Positions 7,067-15,525 of a DNA stretch of 64,000 nt are shown here, piece after piece. The stretch is from MTP4 sp052056915. GTDB lineage: Archaea; Halobacteriota; Methanosarcinia; Methanosarcinales; Methanosarcinaceae. Location: assembly GCF_052056915.1 (NCBI RefSeq), contig NZ_CP195119.1:2480001-2544000 (forward strand). Reading direction: 5' to 3'. The notes beneath the pieces were generated by a model. It worked only from the letters and a program-made list of their open reading frames with translations. It was not told the origin of the DNA and did not search any database. A program made the translations under genes and the position numbers. Each line of letters starts with the position of its first letter. Position 1 is the first letter of the stretch.

Positions 7067-8507
7067 TTGTGGAAATCCCGTTGTAGTACGATTCTGATCT
7101 GGATGCTCTTTTGATGTTCTTGAAATCGTGCCTGACCTTCAGGAGGCGCTCGAGCCCGAATCCTGCTCCTATCCAGGGCTTGCTAATACCCCAGTCCCGG
7201 TCCATCGGGACAGGGCCGACAACTGCCGAGGAAAGCTCCAGGTCCCCGTGCATGACGTCGAGAGTATCCCCGTAGACCATGCAGGAATCCCCTATGATCT
7301 CGAAGTCTATTTCCATGAAGTCCAGGAATTCTGTGATCAGCGCCTCGAGGTTCTCCCGGGTGCAGCCTGCGCCCATCTGGCAGAAGTTCAGCATGGTGAA
7401 CTCTTCCAGGTGTTCTTTTCCGTCGGACTCTTTCCGGTAGCAGGGCCCTATTTCGAAAATCTTGATCGGGTCTGGCAGGGCCCTGTCGAATTTGCGCAGG
7501 TAGTTGTAGAGGTTCGGGGCAAGCATGGGTCTCAGGCAGAGTTTTTTGTCTATCCTGAAGACCTGTTTGGAAAGTTCGGTGTCGTTGTCAATTCCCATAC
7601 GTTCTATGTATTCCGCAGGAATAAGGATCGGAGACTTGATTTCAATGAAACCTCTGTCCACAAAGAATTTCGTGATATCGCGTTCGAGTTTCCCCAAGTA
7701 GTGTTCCCGCTCTTCGGCATACATGCGTTGAAGGTCTTTTCTCCTCCTGGAAACCAGCTCTGATTCCAGCTTCCTGAATGGCGTGCTCCCATCCAGGGAA
7801 ATTTCATCTGCCGGGCTCAACAGGGCTTCGAGTCTCCCTCTCTGGCTCAGGGTGAGGGCCGGGGACGGAGCGGGGGCTGGTGAAGTCGTCTTTGTGGCTA
7901 CAACTGAAGAAGGCGCTGAAGCGGACCGGTTCAATGAAGATGCAGCCGAAGACGTTGCGGATACGACCTTGCCTGGAGTGGGTGCAGCAGGTGCCGCGGA
8001 TGCCATTGCAGATTCAGAAGGATTCGGAGCAGACGCAGCAGATGCCACGGATACCATTGCAGATTCAGAAGGATTCGGTGTAGATGCAGCAGACACAGCC
8101 GAAGCCGGTTCAGGTGCAGCAGGAGCTGTTGCCTGAGGGCCACCTGGGTTTTCAAGAATTTTGGGAGCCCTTGCAACGGATTTGGGTTTTGCTTTCCTGG
8201 CTCTCGGAGCAGAGACTACCCTGACCTTTACACTGCTTTTGTCCTCGGTGGTTTTTGTGAGGAAACGGTTAATATCTTCATCCGAGACCTTGCAGTGCTT
8301 GCAGGTTTTTCTGTATTTGTGGTGCCTGAGCGCCCGGGCTGTGCGGCTGCTGCGGGAGTTGTTCACGATAAGCTGGTCTCCGCACTCCATTTCTATATAG
8401 AGTTTCCTTCGGGAGACTTCATAGTGCTTGACTTTATGAAGCAGTCCGGTTCTGGACATCCAGACCCCGGCAGCAGATACGAGAGAATCGAGTGGTTTTT
8501 TCTCCAT
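7059..8507 (-). CDS. pylS: PylS, pyrrolysyl-tRNA synthetase
   Basis: PylS charges tRNA-Pyl with pyrrolysine so that UAG is read as an amino acid. The 482-residue protein has the N-terminal tRNA-binding domain (MEKKPLDSLVSAAGVWMSRTG, then VVNNSRSSRTA-like INNSRSSRTARALRHHKYRK), a long Ala/Pro/Ser linker from about residue 100 to 235, and the class II catalytic domain with RPMLAPNLYNYLRK, EIGPCYRKESDGKEHLEEF and GAGFGLERLLKV. From memory, the M. mazei enzyme is 454 residues and M. acetivorans about 443, so the linker is longer here, partly through an internal repeat (about 7995-8100). It follows pylT in the same direction, and its TAA overlaps an ATG of the 16-bp repeat. Confidence 0.97.
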   Translation of the reverse strand: MEKKPLDSLVSAAGVWMSRTGLLHKVKHYEVSRRKLYIEMECGDQLIVNNSRSSRTARALRHHKYRKTCKHCKVSDEDINRFLTKTTEDKSSVKVRVVSAPRARKAKPKSVARAPKILENPGGPQATAPAAPEPASAVSAASTPNPSESAMVSVASAASAPNPSESAMASAAPAAPTPGKVVSATSSAASSLNRSASAPSSVVATKTTSPAPAPSPALTLSQRGRLEALLSPADEISLDGSTPFRKLESELVSRRRKDLQRMYAEEREHYLGKLERDITKFFVDRGFIEIKSPILIPAEYIERMGIDNDTELSKQVFRIDKKLCLRPMLAPNLYNYLRKFDRALPDPIKIFEIGPCYRKESDGKEHLEEFTMLNFCQMGAGCTRENLEALITEFLDFMEIDFEIIGDSCMVYGDTLDVMHGDLELSSAVVGPVPMDRDWGISKPWIGAGFGLERLLKVRHDFKNIKRASRSESYYNGISTNL

Positions 8508-8722
8508 AGTGTTACCCCGTGATGAGTTTAAGATCAGGTGGATTTCCTAAAAGTAGCGTTCAAGAACCCCGGCTTACAAAACATAAGCACGGAATCAGCA
8601 AAGTATGCCAAAAGCAGCAAAATATGCTGGAAAATACCCGGAAAGACTCAGAAATTATTCCCGTATCCTGGAAAAAATTTCAGCGGAATGCCATGTAAGT
8701 GCCATTCCGGGATTCAAAAACG

Positions 8723-8794
8723 TGGCGGAAACCCCGGGAATCTAACCCGGCTGAACGGATTTAGAGTCCATTCGATCTACATGATCAGGTTTCC
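8723..8794 (-). tRNA. pylT: tRNA-Pyl (CUA), amber decoding
   Basis: The minus strand reads GGAAACCTGATCATGTAG... to ...GGGTTTCCGCCA and folds as the known tRNA-Pyl: a 7-bp acceptor stem (GGAAACC/GGTTTCC), G73, and anticodon CTA at 8764-8762. A single base between acceptor and D stems and the small D loop are visible. The CCA end is encoded (8725-8723). It lies 215 bases upstream of pylS on the same strand, the standard pylT-pylS order. Confidence 0.97.
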
Positions 8795-9159
8795 TCCTTG
8801 TAATAAAATAGACTGGCTAAAATATTTGTTTTTGTATAGTGGTAGCTTAATTGTTATAAATTAAATATTATCATTTTGTATATATGGTTATTGGTATAAT
8901 CTGCAAAAAAGTCTAATGTTAATATATATTTTTCGAATTGTGATGAACAAAACGGAATTAAAAAAGTAAAAGAGCTGTAAGGACAAAAGTCCATTAAAAT
9001 GCAGGAGCGAAGCAGAGGGTAAGCCGAAAAAGAAAGCAGGAATTTTTTCTTTTTACTTCTTTTCTTTTTAATTTTTTTTATTTTTTCCCTTTCTTTCTTA
9101 TATATTTTTTCTTTCTCGGTTTTCTCTTCATTTTTCTCTGTTTTTCTCCTCTCTTTTGT
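8795..9159. other. pylT upstream region and pyrimidine-rich tract
   Basis: The half next to pylT is AT-rich and holds its likely promoter. The half next to the toroid gene (about 9035-9160) is a C/T-rich tract on the plus strand with many T-runs. No gene was found. Confidence 0.5.
8818..8827 (-). promoter_or_regulatory. Candidate TATA box for pylT
   Basis: The minus strand reads AAATATTTTA, centred about 28 bases before the first tRNA base. Archaeal initiation about 26 bases downstream would start almost at the mature 5' end, as is common for tRNA genes. This transcript could continue into pylS. Confidence 0.45.
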
Positions 9160-9876
9160 TCAGGCCTCATTATAAAGCCCGAGGGTGATAAGTGTCAGGG
9201 AAGTAGCGTTTATATCATCTTCTTTGTTTCCCCAGGCCCCGTTTTCGTGGACATTTTCGAGGAGCCAGCGGATAGAATCTTCAATTTCGTTTTTGAAACC
9301 TGCAAGGACCAGGGCCTGGACTGCCAGGTTGCTGGTGGATATATGCTTCCAACCGCCGTCCGGTTCTCTCTTTGAAAGGACCCACTCCGCACGTTCCCGG
9401 ATAAAAGCCCGGAACTCTGTGCTTTTTGCCAGGGTGTCTTGCTTTTGAAGGGCTGTGATGATCAGGGAGGTGGTGCCCACCTGTTCCCAGGAAGGGCCGT
9501 AGTTTTCGTACAGCCAGCGGCATCCTTCGCGGTCTTTTACCTCCATGTCCGCAAGGGCTGCCAGGACATAGGCAGTATCATAAACTTCTTCGTTCCAGGA
9601 ACTCCCGCTTTTTTTGCTCAGGAGCCATTTTTCAGAGGCTGTGAAAACAATCCCTTCGGTCGCAAGAGCCGCACAGGCTCGGGAGGTTTCCCTGACCGAA
9701 TCGTTCCATGAAGCCTCTTCCTTTTCATGGATGAGGCGGGTGATGTAGGGGTTCGGACGCTTCCAGACAGCACGGGCCGAAAGGGCTCGGGAAAGTTCCT
9801 TCAAGGAACTTATCTGCTGTTGGGAAAGCCATTTGAAGCTTTTTTTTACAATATCGAGTTCCAGGTCGCCTAACAT
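9160..9876 (-). CDS. Alpha/alpha-toroid repeat protein (squalene cyclase/prenyltransferase-like)
   Basis: The 238-residue protein consists of about five repeats with a conserved Trp followed by a Thr/Ser and an A-L pair: SWNDSVRETSRACAALA, SWNEEVYDTAYVLAALA, SWEQVGTTSLIITALQ, GGWKHISTSNLAVQALVLAG and GAWGNKEDDINATSLTLITL. This is the signature of the alpha/alpha-barrel fold shared by prenyltransferase beta subunits and triterpene cyclases. No catalytic DXDD motif and no zinc-ligand set is visible, and there is no signal peptide, so an enzymatic role is not supported. It lies upstream of pylT on the same strand. Its substrate and partners are unknown. Confidence 0.7.
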   Translation of the reverse strand: MLGDLELDIVKKSFKWLSQQQISSLKELSRALSARAVWKRPNPYITRLIHEKEEASWNDSVRETSRACAALATEGIVFTASEKWLLSKKSGSSWNEEVYDTAYVLAALADMEVKDREGCRWLYENYGPSWEQVGTTSLIITALQKQDTLAKSTEFRAFIRERAEWVLSKREPDGGWKHISTSNLAVQALVLAGFKNEIEDSIRWLLENVHENGAWGNKEDDINATSLTLITLGLYNEA

Positions 9877-10032
9877 TTAACTGTGCTTTTCAGGCTTCAT
9901 ATATTAAAACCTGACTGAGCCAGGACCTGACTTAACCAGGAACTTATTTAATCGAGATCTTACCGGGCCAAAATCTGGCTTAAACAATACCCTTTTGCGC
10001 CAAAACCTGGCTGTGGCAGAGTTAATACAAAG

Positions 10033-10040
10033 CTATATAT
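10033..10040 (+). promoter_or_regulatory. Candidate TATA box for the DUF134 gene (near-leaderless)
   Basis: CTATATAT is centred about 28 bases before the ATG at 10065, so transcription would begin about two bases before the start codon. The lack of a correctly spaced ribosome-binding site agrees with a leaderless mRNA. Confidence 0.45.
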
Positions 10041-10064
10041 TGGAGTTTTGCATTATTATGCATA

Positions 10065-10559
10065 ATGGTGCGTCCAAGGAAAAGACGGATGGTGGATTTC
10101 GAACATGGTTTGAGGCATTTCAAACCGGAGGGGGACAGTCCCGAGCCCCCTGAAGAGGTCAGGTTAACCATCGACGAACTGGAAACCATGAGGCTCAGCT
10201 ACCTGGAAAAACTGAGCCAGAGTGATGCCGCGGCTCTCATGCAGATTCATCAGTCCACTTTCCAAAGGACCCTTAAAAAAACACTTGAAAAAATTACCGA
10301 TGCTTTTGTCAATGGCAAAGCGATCAGGATTGAAGGAGGAGATTACAGGATGCCAGGTAAAGACGGAACAGGTCCTGCAGGCCAGGGCCCGGTTGGTGGA
10401 CAGGGTCGTGGACAGGGTAGAGGTCGAGGAGGTCGTTTTGGCGGCCCTGAAGGAAACTGTGTATGCCCTGCTTGCGGGCACGAAGCTCCCCATACTCCGG
10501 GAGTGCCCTGCAGCCAGATGAAATGTGAGAAGTGCGGAAGTCCTATGGTCAGGAAGTAA
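10065..10559 (+). CDS. DUF134 DNA-binding protein with C-terminal zinc ribbon
   Basis: The 164-residue protein opens MVRPRKRRMV and has a sigma-like helix-turn-helix (RLTIDELETMRLSYLEKLSQSDAAALMQIHQSTFQRTLKK split over about residues 35-85), the hallmark of DUF134. A Gly/Arg/Gln-rich linker follows (GQGPVGGQGRGQGRGRGGRF, about 110-130). It ends with a four-cysteine zinc ribbon, CPACGH...CEKCG. DUF134 proteins are predicted DNA-binding proteins often found with small glycine-rich proteins and iron-molybdenum cofactor-like proteins. The next gene is a DUF5320 protein whose N-terminus repeats the same MPGGDRTGP-like motif found here as MPGKDGTGP, suggesting a shared module. Confidence 0.85.
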   Translation: MVRPRKRRMVDFEHGLRHFKPEGDSPEPPEEVRLTIDELETMRLSYLEKLSQSDAAALMQIHQSTFQRTLKKTLEKITDAFVNGKAIRIEGGDYRMPGKDGTGPAGQGPVGGQGRGQGRGRGGRFGGPEGNCVCPACGHEAPHTPGVPCSQMKCEKCGSPMVRK

Positions 10560-10644
10560 TTGCGTAGGCGAAAATTGATTTTCAAACTTGATTATTAAAA
10601 TTTTACAATAAACTTAAAACCATAAATTAAGGAGTTAAGAAACA

Positions 10645-11046
10645 ATGCCAGGTGGAGACAGAACAGGCCCTATGGGCCAGGGATCAAAGACAGGAAGGGC
10701 TATGGGTTACTGCTCGGGCAGTGATGCCCCGGGTTATACGATAGGAGTTCCTGCAGGTTCAGGGCGGGGCGCTGGCCGCGGAGCCGAAGTCGGTATGGTC
10801 CGCGGTGCAGGCCGTGGAGGAGGTCGGGGTTTCAGGTGCAGACGAATCCCCGGTTTCGGAAGAGGTGGAGGGTTTGCTGCCAGGGGGGACTACCCCGGAT
10901 ATTACTATCCAGCACCTGCTCAGTCCAGGACCGAATCAGATGTCAATTTACTTGAGAACCGGATAAGCTCTCTGAAACAGGAACTTGAGACCCTCACGAA
11001 AAGTTTGAAGGGAATTCGGGCTCAAGGAATTGATGAAAAGGAATGA
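10645..11046 (+). CDS. DUF5320 glycine/arginine-rich protein
   Basis: The 133-residue protein begins MPGGDRTGPMGQGSKTGRAM, the DUF5320 signature. Its middle is rich in Gly, Arg and Ala, and the end (about residues 98-130) is a predicted coiled coil, LLENRISSLKQELETLTKSL. It lies 85 bases after the DUF134 gene, behind AAGGAG, so the two are probably co-transcribed. Function is unknown; the family commonly accompanies DUF134 and dinitrogenase iron-molybdenum cofactor domain proteins. Its TGA runs into a 12-bp repeat. Confidence 0.8.
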   Translation: MPGGDRTGPMGQGSKTGRAMGYCSGSDAPGYTIGVPAGSGRGAGRGAEVGMVRGAGRGGGRGFRCRRIPGFGRGGGFAARGDYPGYYYPAPAQSRTESDVNLLENRISSLKQELETLTKSLKGIRAQGIDEKE

Positions 11047-11117
11047 GTTCAGTAACAAGTTCAGTAACAAGTTCAGTAACAAGTTCAGTAACAAGTTCAG
11101 TAACAAGTTCAGTAATG
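11046..11117. repeat. 12-bp tandem repeat downstream of the DUF5320 gene
   Basis: Five perfect AGTTCAGTAACA units and a sixth variant start at the last base of the stop codon. The remainder of the gap to the next gene shows nothing else. Confidence 0.9.
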
Positions 11118-11266
11118 AGTCTATAAATGAGTTCTGAATTCATTCATAACTTAGTTTTAAAAAATGAATTTCGGGCTGGAAAATGGAGAGATTTCCTGCT
11201 GGATTTTCCGCTAAATTCCCCGTTTTTTCAGGTCCTGATCTTTTTTGTGAAAGGAAGAGTTAAAAA

Positions 11267-12250
11267 ATGAAGTCAAGAATCGTATACGGCCCACTTCTTT
11301 CCAGAAGGCTCGGCAGGTCTCTCGGAGTCGATGTGATTAAAAACACCGGTTCGAAAAAGAACTGCAACTATGACTGCATCTACTGCCAGCTCGGGCATGT
11401 GGAAAAGAAGCTTAGAGGGCCGGAAGCTGTGCAGGGAGGGGTGACTCCCGGGGAAGTTGTCGAAAGCCTGCAAAACTTCCATAAAAATGTTGAGGATCTG
11501 GACTACATCACTTTTTCCGGCACCTGTGAACCGAGCCTTAACCTAACGCTTGGGGAAATGATCCGGGAAATCAGGAAAGTAAGCGAAATTCCGGTCTGCG
11601 TTATTACGAATTCTTCCCTTGCCGGAAGGCCCGATGTCCGGGAAAACCTTGCCGAAGCCGATCTTGTGGTGGCAACCTTTGTCTCCGGAAACGAAGATAC
11701 CTGGAAGAAAATTCACAGGCCCGACCCGGAGATAAAACTTGAGGAGGTCCTCGAAGGGCTCAGGAAACTTGCAAAAATGGAGTCCGGGCCAAAACTTGCC
11801 CTCGAAGTCATGCTGCTCGAACGTGCCGACGGCAGCCCCCTGAACAGTACTGAGGAGGAAGTCGAAGCCCTGATTGAAGCGATAAAGTACATTGCCCCCG
11901 ATGAAATCGAAATCCTTACAGTCAGCCGCCCGCCTGCGGAAGCTTATGTTGTCCCTGTCCCGGAAGAGAAGCTCAGGGAGATTGCGGAAAGGTTTGTGTC
12001 AGAGTTCGGGAAGGAAAAAGTCAGGCTTGTCCTGAAAGGCCTGAAGAAAAAGCGTTCGAAGGTAAGCCACCAGAACCTGGAAGAAGAAGTCTATGCCCTG
12101 CTCCTGAGAAGGCCCTGTACTTTTGAGCAGGTGGAAAAAGCCCTTGATATTGATTCCGGGGGCCTGCACCTGATTATCGAAAAGCTTCTCAAGGCCGGAA
12201 AAATAGTTGAGGTCGGCTCTTCCGGTGAAGAGTATTACAAGGCAAGTTGA
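11267..12250 (+). CDS. Radical SAM protein with C-terminal winged helix
   Basis: The 327-residue protein has the CX3CX2C cluster site at C33, C37 and C40 (NCNYDCIYCQLG) and a radical SAM TIM-barrel core with YITFSGTCEPSLNLTLGEMI and VCVITNSSL. The region from about residue 250, EEEVYALLLRRPCTFEQVEKAL, looks like a winged helix. The opening, YGPLLSRRLGRSLGVDVI, is typical of a conserved archaeal and bacterial group of uncharacterised Fe-S oxidoreductases. It stands alone between gaps. The substrate is unknown. Confidence 0.85.
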   Translation: MKSRIVYGPLLSRRLGRSLGVDVIKNTGSKKNCNYDCIYCQLGHVEKKLRGPEAVQGGVTPGEVVESLQNFHKNVEDLDYITFSGTCEPSLNLTLGEMIREIRKVSEIPVCVITNSSLAGRPDVRENLAEADLVVATFVSGNEDTWKKIHRPDPEIKLEEVLEGLRKLAKMESGPKLALEVMLLERADGSPLNSTEEEVEALIEAIKYIAPDEIEILTVSRPPAEAYVVPVPEEKLREIAERFVSEFGKEKVRLVLKGLKKKRSKVSHQNLEEEVYALLLRRPCTFEQVEKALDIDSGGLHLIIEKLLKAGKIVEVGSSGEEYYKAS

Positions 12251-12391
12251 ATTAGGCAAATTTATTTTTTTGAATCATGTTTTATTTTCCGGGGAAGGTC
12301 CTGTTTTTGCCCTTTGCCTTTTGCTCTTCCCCGATTTATTCAGACTTGAAAAAAGAAAAAAGTAATTAAGTGCCAGAAATGTGCTGGCTCT

Positions 12392-12910
12392 TCACGCATT
12401 CCCCTGAGTTGCTGGCTGGGGCGGAAGCCTCTGGGCAAGTTCGTTGTCGAGCATGTACAGGGAGTTAATGTTGTCTCCGACAAGCTTCAACTTGGCGATG
12501 ATGTCGTTGTCGTTTTCTTCTTCTTCGATCTGCTCGTTCACGTACCACTGAAGGAAGGCGTTTGTGGCGTGGTCTTTTTCGGCAATAGCGAGGTCTACAA
12601 GTTCGTGAATTGAGCGGGTGATGAACTGTTCGTGCTCCAGGGTCTGAAGGAACATTTCCAGAGGGGTCCCGAATTCCATGGGAGGCTCCTGGATTTCCTT
12701 GAGCTTCACGTTTGCACCCTGCCTGTTCAGGTAGTCAAAGAACTTCATTGCGTGGATAGTCTCTTCTTCTACCTGGATCTTGAACCAGTGGGCAAAGCCT
12801 GGAAGCCCTTTTGCCGAGCTGTAAGCCGACATTGCAAGGTAGAGATAGGACGAGTACATTTCTTTGTTAATCTGTTCGTTAATTGCTTCTTCCATCTTTT
12901 CATTAAGCAT
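12392..12910 (-). CDS. ftn: Ferritin
   Basis: This 172-residue four-helix bundle protein oxidises and stores iron in the cytoplasm. Diiron-centre segments are visible: EQINKEMYSSYLYLAMSAY (helix A), EEETIHAMKFFDYLNRQG (helix B), and EQIEEEENDNDIIAKL (helix D). A GAGGGT ribosome-binding site precedes the ATG. It is downstream of and close in sequence to a second ferritin gene on the same strand, an evident tandem duplication. It ends with a short Gln/Pro-rich tail, LPPQPATQGNA. Confidence 0.92.
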   Translation of the reverse strand: MLNEKMEEAINEQINKEMYSSYLYLAMSAYSSAKGLPGFAHWFKIQVEEETIHAMKFFDYLNRQGANVKLKEIQEPPMEFGTPLEMFLQTLEHEQFITRSIHELVDLAIAEKDHATNAFLQWYVNEQIEEEENDNDIIAKLKLVGDNINSLYMLDNELAQRLPPQPATQGNA

Positions 12911-13299
12911 TTTTTTACCCTCACTAACGATTGTTACGTTAAATGACTGCCCCTCTGGCAGGCTGAATCCTCCGCTTCACTCTCTTATGAGTTGAGTCTG
13001 CAGCTTTCCACCCAGGTATTTTTTCCTGCCAGTGATATTTGCCTGAACTTCGATAACTCCAATTATTTTGAGTCAGGCAGGGTGCTTTACACCCTTACTT
13101 TCTTATAACTTTCAATTTATAGAAGTTTTTTGTAAAATTGAATCTTTTCTAATTTTCCTTCAAAAGTCTGGGTGTCGGATAGATGCAGGATAAGTGCATG
13201 ACAGATTCCGGGCAGATGCAGGATAAGAAGTTCCAGCCATTGAGGCTTGCAGAGGTCTGAAAAAATGTGTGTAAAAAAATATGTGTAAAAAAGAAGGGG
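12911..13299. other. Gap between the two ferritin genes
   Basis: No gene is supported. Two copies of AGATGCAGGATAAG lie at about 13180-13230, and a poly-A/T-rich stretch follows the upstream ferritin. The length suggests that the downstream ferritin has its own promoter, but none is clear. Confidence 0.4.
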
Positions 13300-13791
13300 T
13301 TAATGCCCCCTCTTTCCGAGATCGCTATCAATAACAAGCAGAGCTGCCCCGTCCTCTCCTGCAAGTTTCAGCTTTGCGATGATGGCGTTGTCGTTAGCTT
13401 CTTCTTCTACCTGTTCTTCCACAAACCACTGCAGGAAGATGCTTGTGGCATAGTCCTTTTCTGCTACTGCCAGTTCGAGGAGTTCCCGGATTAAGCGGGT
13501 GACGAACTGTTCATGGGCAAGGGTTTTTTCAAACATTTCCAGGAGCGTCCCGAACTCCGTGGGAGGTTTCTCAATTGCCTCCAGTTCCACACGGGCTCCC
13601 TGTTCAACGAGGTATTTGTAGATCTTGTCCGCATGTTCCATTTCTTCTCCGTACTGGACTTTGAACCAGTTTGCAAAGCCTGCAAGCCCTTTGTATGAAC
13701 AGTACGCGGACATTGCCAGGTACAGGTATGCAGAATACATTTCTTTGTTAATCTGTTCGTTCAGTGCTTTTTGCATCTTTTCATTCAGCAT
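13300..13791 (-). CDS. ftn: Ferritin, second copy
   Basis: This 163-residue ferritin resembles its downstream neighbour throughout: MLNEKMQKALNEQINKEMYS opens both with few changes, then EMEHADKIYKYLVEQG and EQVEEEANDNAIIAKLKL. The ends differ: this copy stops at LVIDSDLGKRGH and lacks the Gln/Pro tail. A GAGGGGG ribosome-binding site precedes the ATG. The pair could form mixed 24-mers or be expressed under different conditions; this is inference. Confidence 0.92.
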   Translation of the reverse strand: MLNEKMQKALNEQINKEMYSAYLYLAMSAYCSYKGLAGFANWFKVQYGEEMEHADKIYKYLVEQGARVELEAIEKPPTEFGTLLEMFEKTLAHEQFVTRLIRELLELAVAEKDYATSIFLQWFVEEQVEEEANDNAIIAKLKLAGEDGAALLVIDSDLGKRGH

Positions 13792-13874
13792 TGGTTTTCC
13801 CCCTCACTTTACTCCGTTACTTCACTCCGTTACTTCACCCCGTAACTTTTTCCCTTATCCCGGTTTCTGGTTTT

Positions 13875-14327
13875 TCAGGAGCCCTTTCCCCGTACAACAA
13901 GTACCGGGACCTTTGAGATCCGGACAACTTTTTCGGACACGCTGCCTATCAGGAAGCGTTCGATCCCGCTTTTTCCGAGCGAACCCATAACTACCAGGTC
14001 GACCTCGTTCCTTTCCGCAAAATTGACGATTTCTTCTGCGGGATGCCCCTCAAGTAGCACGGCTTCCACCTCAATCCCTGCCTCTTTTGCCTTTTCTTCC
14101 ACGTATGAGGTGGCTTCCTTTCCCAATTCCCTGAACTGGGTGTACATGGCTTCTTCCCACCTGGGATCTTTCGGAACTGAGGAATAACTTGAGATGTCGA
14201 TAACGTATGCCGTATGGACTTTTGCCCCGCTCATCCTTGCGATCTCAATCCCGGTATCAGCTGCTTTTTTTGCTCCCACCGAACCGTCGGTCGCAATCAG
14301 GATTTTTTTGAAAATTTTTCTCTCCAT
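13875..14327 (-). CDS. Universal stress protein, ATP-binding type
   Basis: The 150-residue protein has the UspA fold with ILIATDGSVGAKKAADTGIE at the N-terminus and the nucleotide-binding pattern GSLGKSGIERFLIGSVSEKV (G-2X-G-9X-G-S) near the C-terminus, so ATP binding is expected. The ATG at 14327 is preferred because GGGGGATC lies just before it; a TTG at 14342 would add five residues. It lies upstream of the ferritin pair on the same strand, and the 83-base gap carries three 14-bp TTACTCCG-like repeats. Confidence 0.88.
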   Translation of the reverse strand: MERKIFKKILIATDGSVGAKKAADTGIEIARMSGAKVHTAYVIDISSYSSVPKDPRWEEAMYTQFRELGKEATSYVEEKAKEAGIEVEAVLLEGHPAEEIVNFAERNEVDLVVMGSLGKSGIERFLIGSVSEKVVRISKVPVLVVRGKGS

Positions 14328-14535
14328 TATCTGATCCCCCAATGAATTTTCCTCCCTTTTCTAAGCCTTTTATATGCCTTTTTTAATCCCTTTTCTGATT
14401 TAATCCCCTTATTTGAATATTGGCGCATCCATATTAATGATTTTCATCCAATAATTCCCGGTGCAGAGCAACAAACTTATTCTGCCAAAAGTAGCATATA
14501 CTTCTTGTATCTATTTTGAAAGAGGAGGGTAGATT

Positions 14536-15525
14536 TTGGGTAAAAAGGGAATCAAATCACTCGGAACCCGGTCGTTCAAGATCCTTATTATTATGTCCAT
14601 TCTCCTGGCTTTCACCTCCGGAAGCGGTTGCCTTCGGAGTTTTGAAGAAGAAAGTTACTACAATATCAGGGACATGGACATCTCTGCAGACCGTGTAGGG
14701 ACTGCTTTTGTGGACCTAAACGTCACGACTTACGTTGAAAAATATCACGGGGATACGGAGAAAAATACTTCTCTCCTTCTCAAGGCTTACAGCAGGGAGA
14801 GCGGGCTCCTTGAGGTGCAGCAGGAAGTGGAACTCGGGGCATTTGAAAACGGGGAAACAAAAGCTGTAAGCCAGGCCCTTAGCCTCCCGAAAACCGGGGG
14901 ATACGAGCTCCGTTCCGTCCTGTTTGAAGAAAAAACCCGAAAGGTAAGTGGGGAAATCAAAGTGTACAACCTGGACGCCCTGCCCGCCGACCTGGAGGAC
15001 ATTGGGCTTGAGATTTCCGAAATGGACTTTCAGGTAAGGAAGGTCGAAAACGGGAAAGTCCTGATTGAAAACGATATCTACCTGGCAAACGAGGGCAGGG
15101 AAACAAGCCAGGACTTCCGGATGCTTGTCAAGGTCCGGGAACTGGATGCCGGGCTTCTGGCCGATAAGGTCTGGACCCGGACAGGAAAAATCAGGCCCCA
15201 GACGACGGTCATAAGAAGTGTAAACCTGACAATGCCCGACCAGTACAACTACGCAGTAGAAGTCCTGATCTGGAACAACGATACCATTGTCAAGCGAGGG
15301 GAAGATTACATCCAGCTCAGCCCGGAAATCAAGATTAAGGACGAGACCCAAACGGCAGTCAGGAAGATCGAGACAAGCGACTTCGAAAGCAGTGAGGATA
15401 GAGAGCCGGTTCCCGAAGAGGAATACCCCATGGAAGAAGAACCCACTCCCGGTTTCGGGCTGTTCCTTTCCGCAGTTCTGATGTGCTTTACAGTGTTTTT
15501 GAGGTCCAGGAGGCGGTTTAGATGA
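14536..15525 (+). CDS. Secreted surface protein with PGF-CTERM-like tail and lipobox-like signal
   Basis: The 329-residue protein starts at TTG behind a GAGGAGGG site. Residues 1-36 form a signal peptide (ILIIMSILLAFTSGSGC) ending in a lipobox-like SGSGC. The body has two beta-rich domains (about 40-165 and 165-270). The C-terminus has an acidic stretch, then TPGFGLFLSAVLMCFTVFL and RSRRRFR: a PGF-type motif, a membrane segment and a basic tail, which is the layout of archaeosortase substrates. The product is therefore probably exported and anchored to lipid. The next gene overlaps it by four bases (ATGA). Its function is unknown. Confidence 0.7.
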   Translation: MGKKGIKSLGTRSFKILIIMSILLAFTSGSGCLRSFEEESYYNIRDMDISADRVGTAFVDLNVTTYVEKYHGDTEKNTSLLLKAYSRESGLLEVQQEVELGAFENGETKAVSQALSLPKTGGYELRSVLFEEKTRKVSGEIKVYNLDALPADLEDIGLEISEMDFQVRKVENGKVLIENDIYLANEGRETSQDFRMLVKVRELDAGLLADKVWTRTGKIRPQTTVIRSVNLTMPDQYNYAVEVLIWNNDTIVKRGEDYIQLSPEIKIKDETQTAVRKIETSDFESSEDREPVPEEEYPMEEEPTPGFGLFLSAVLMCFTVFLRSRRRFR

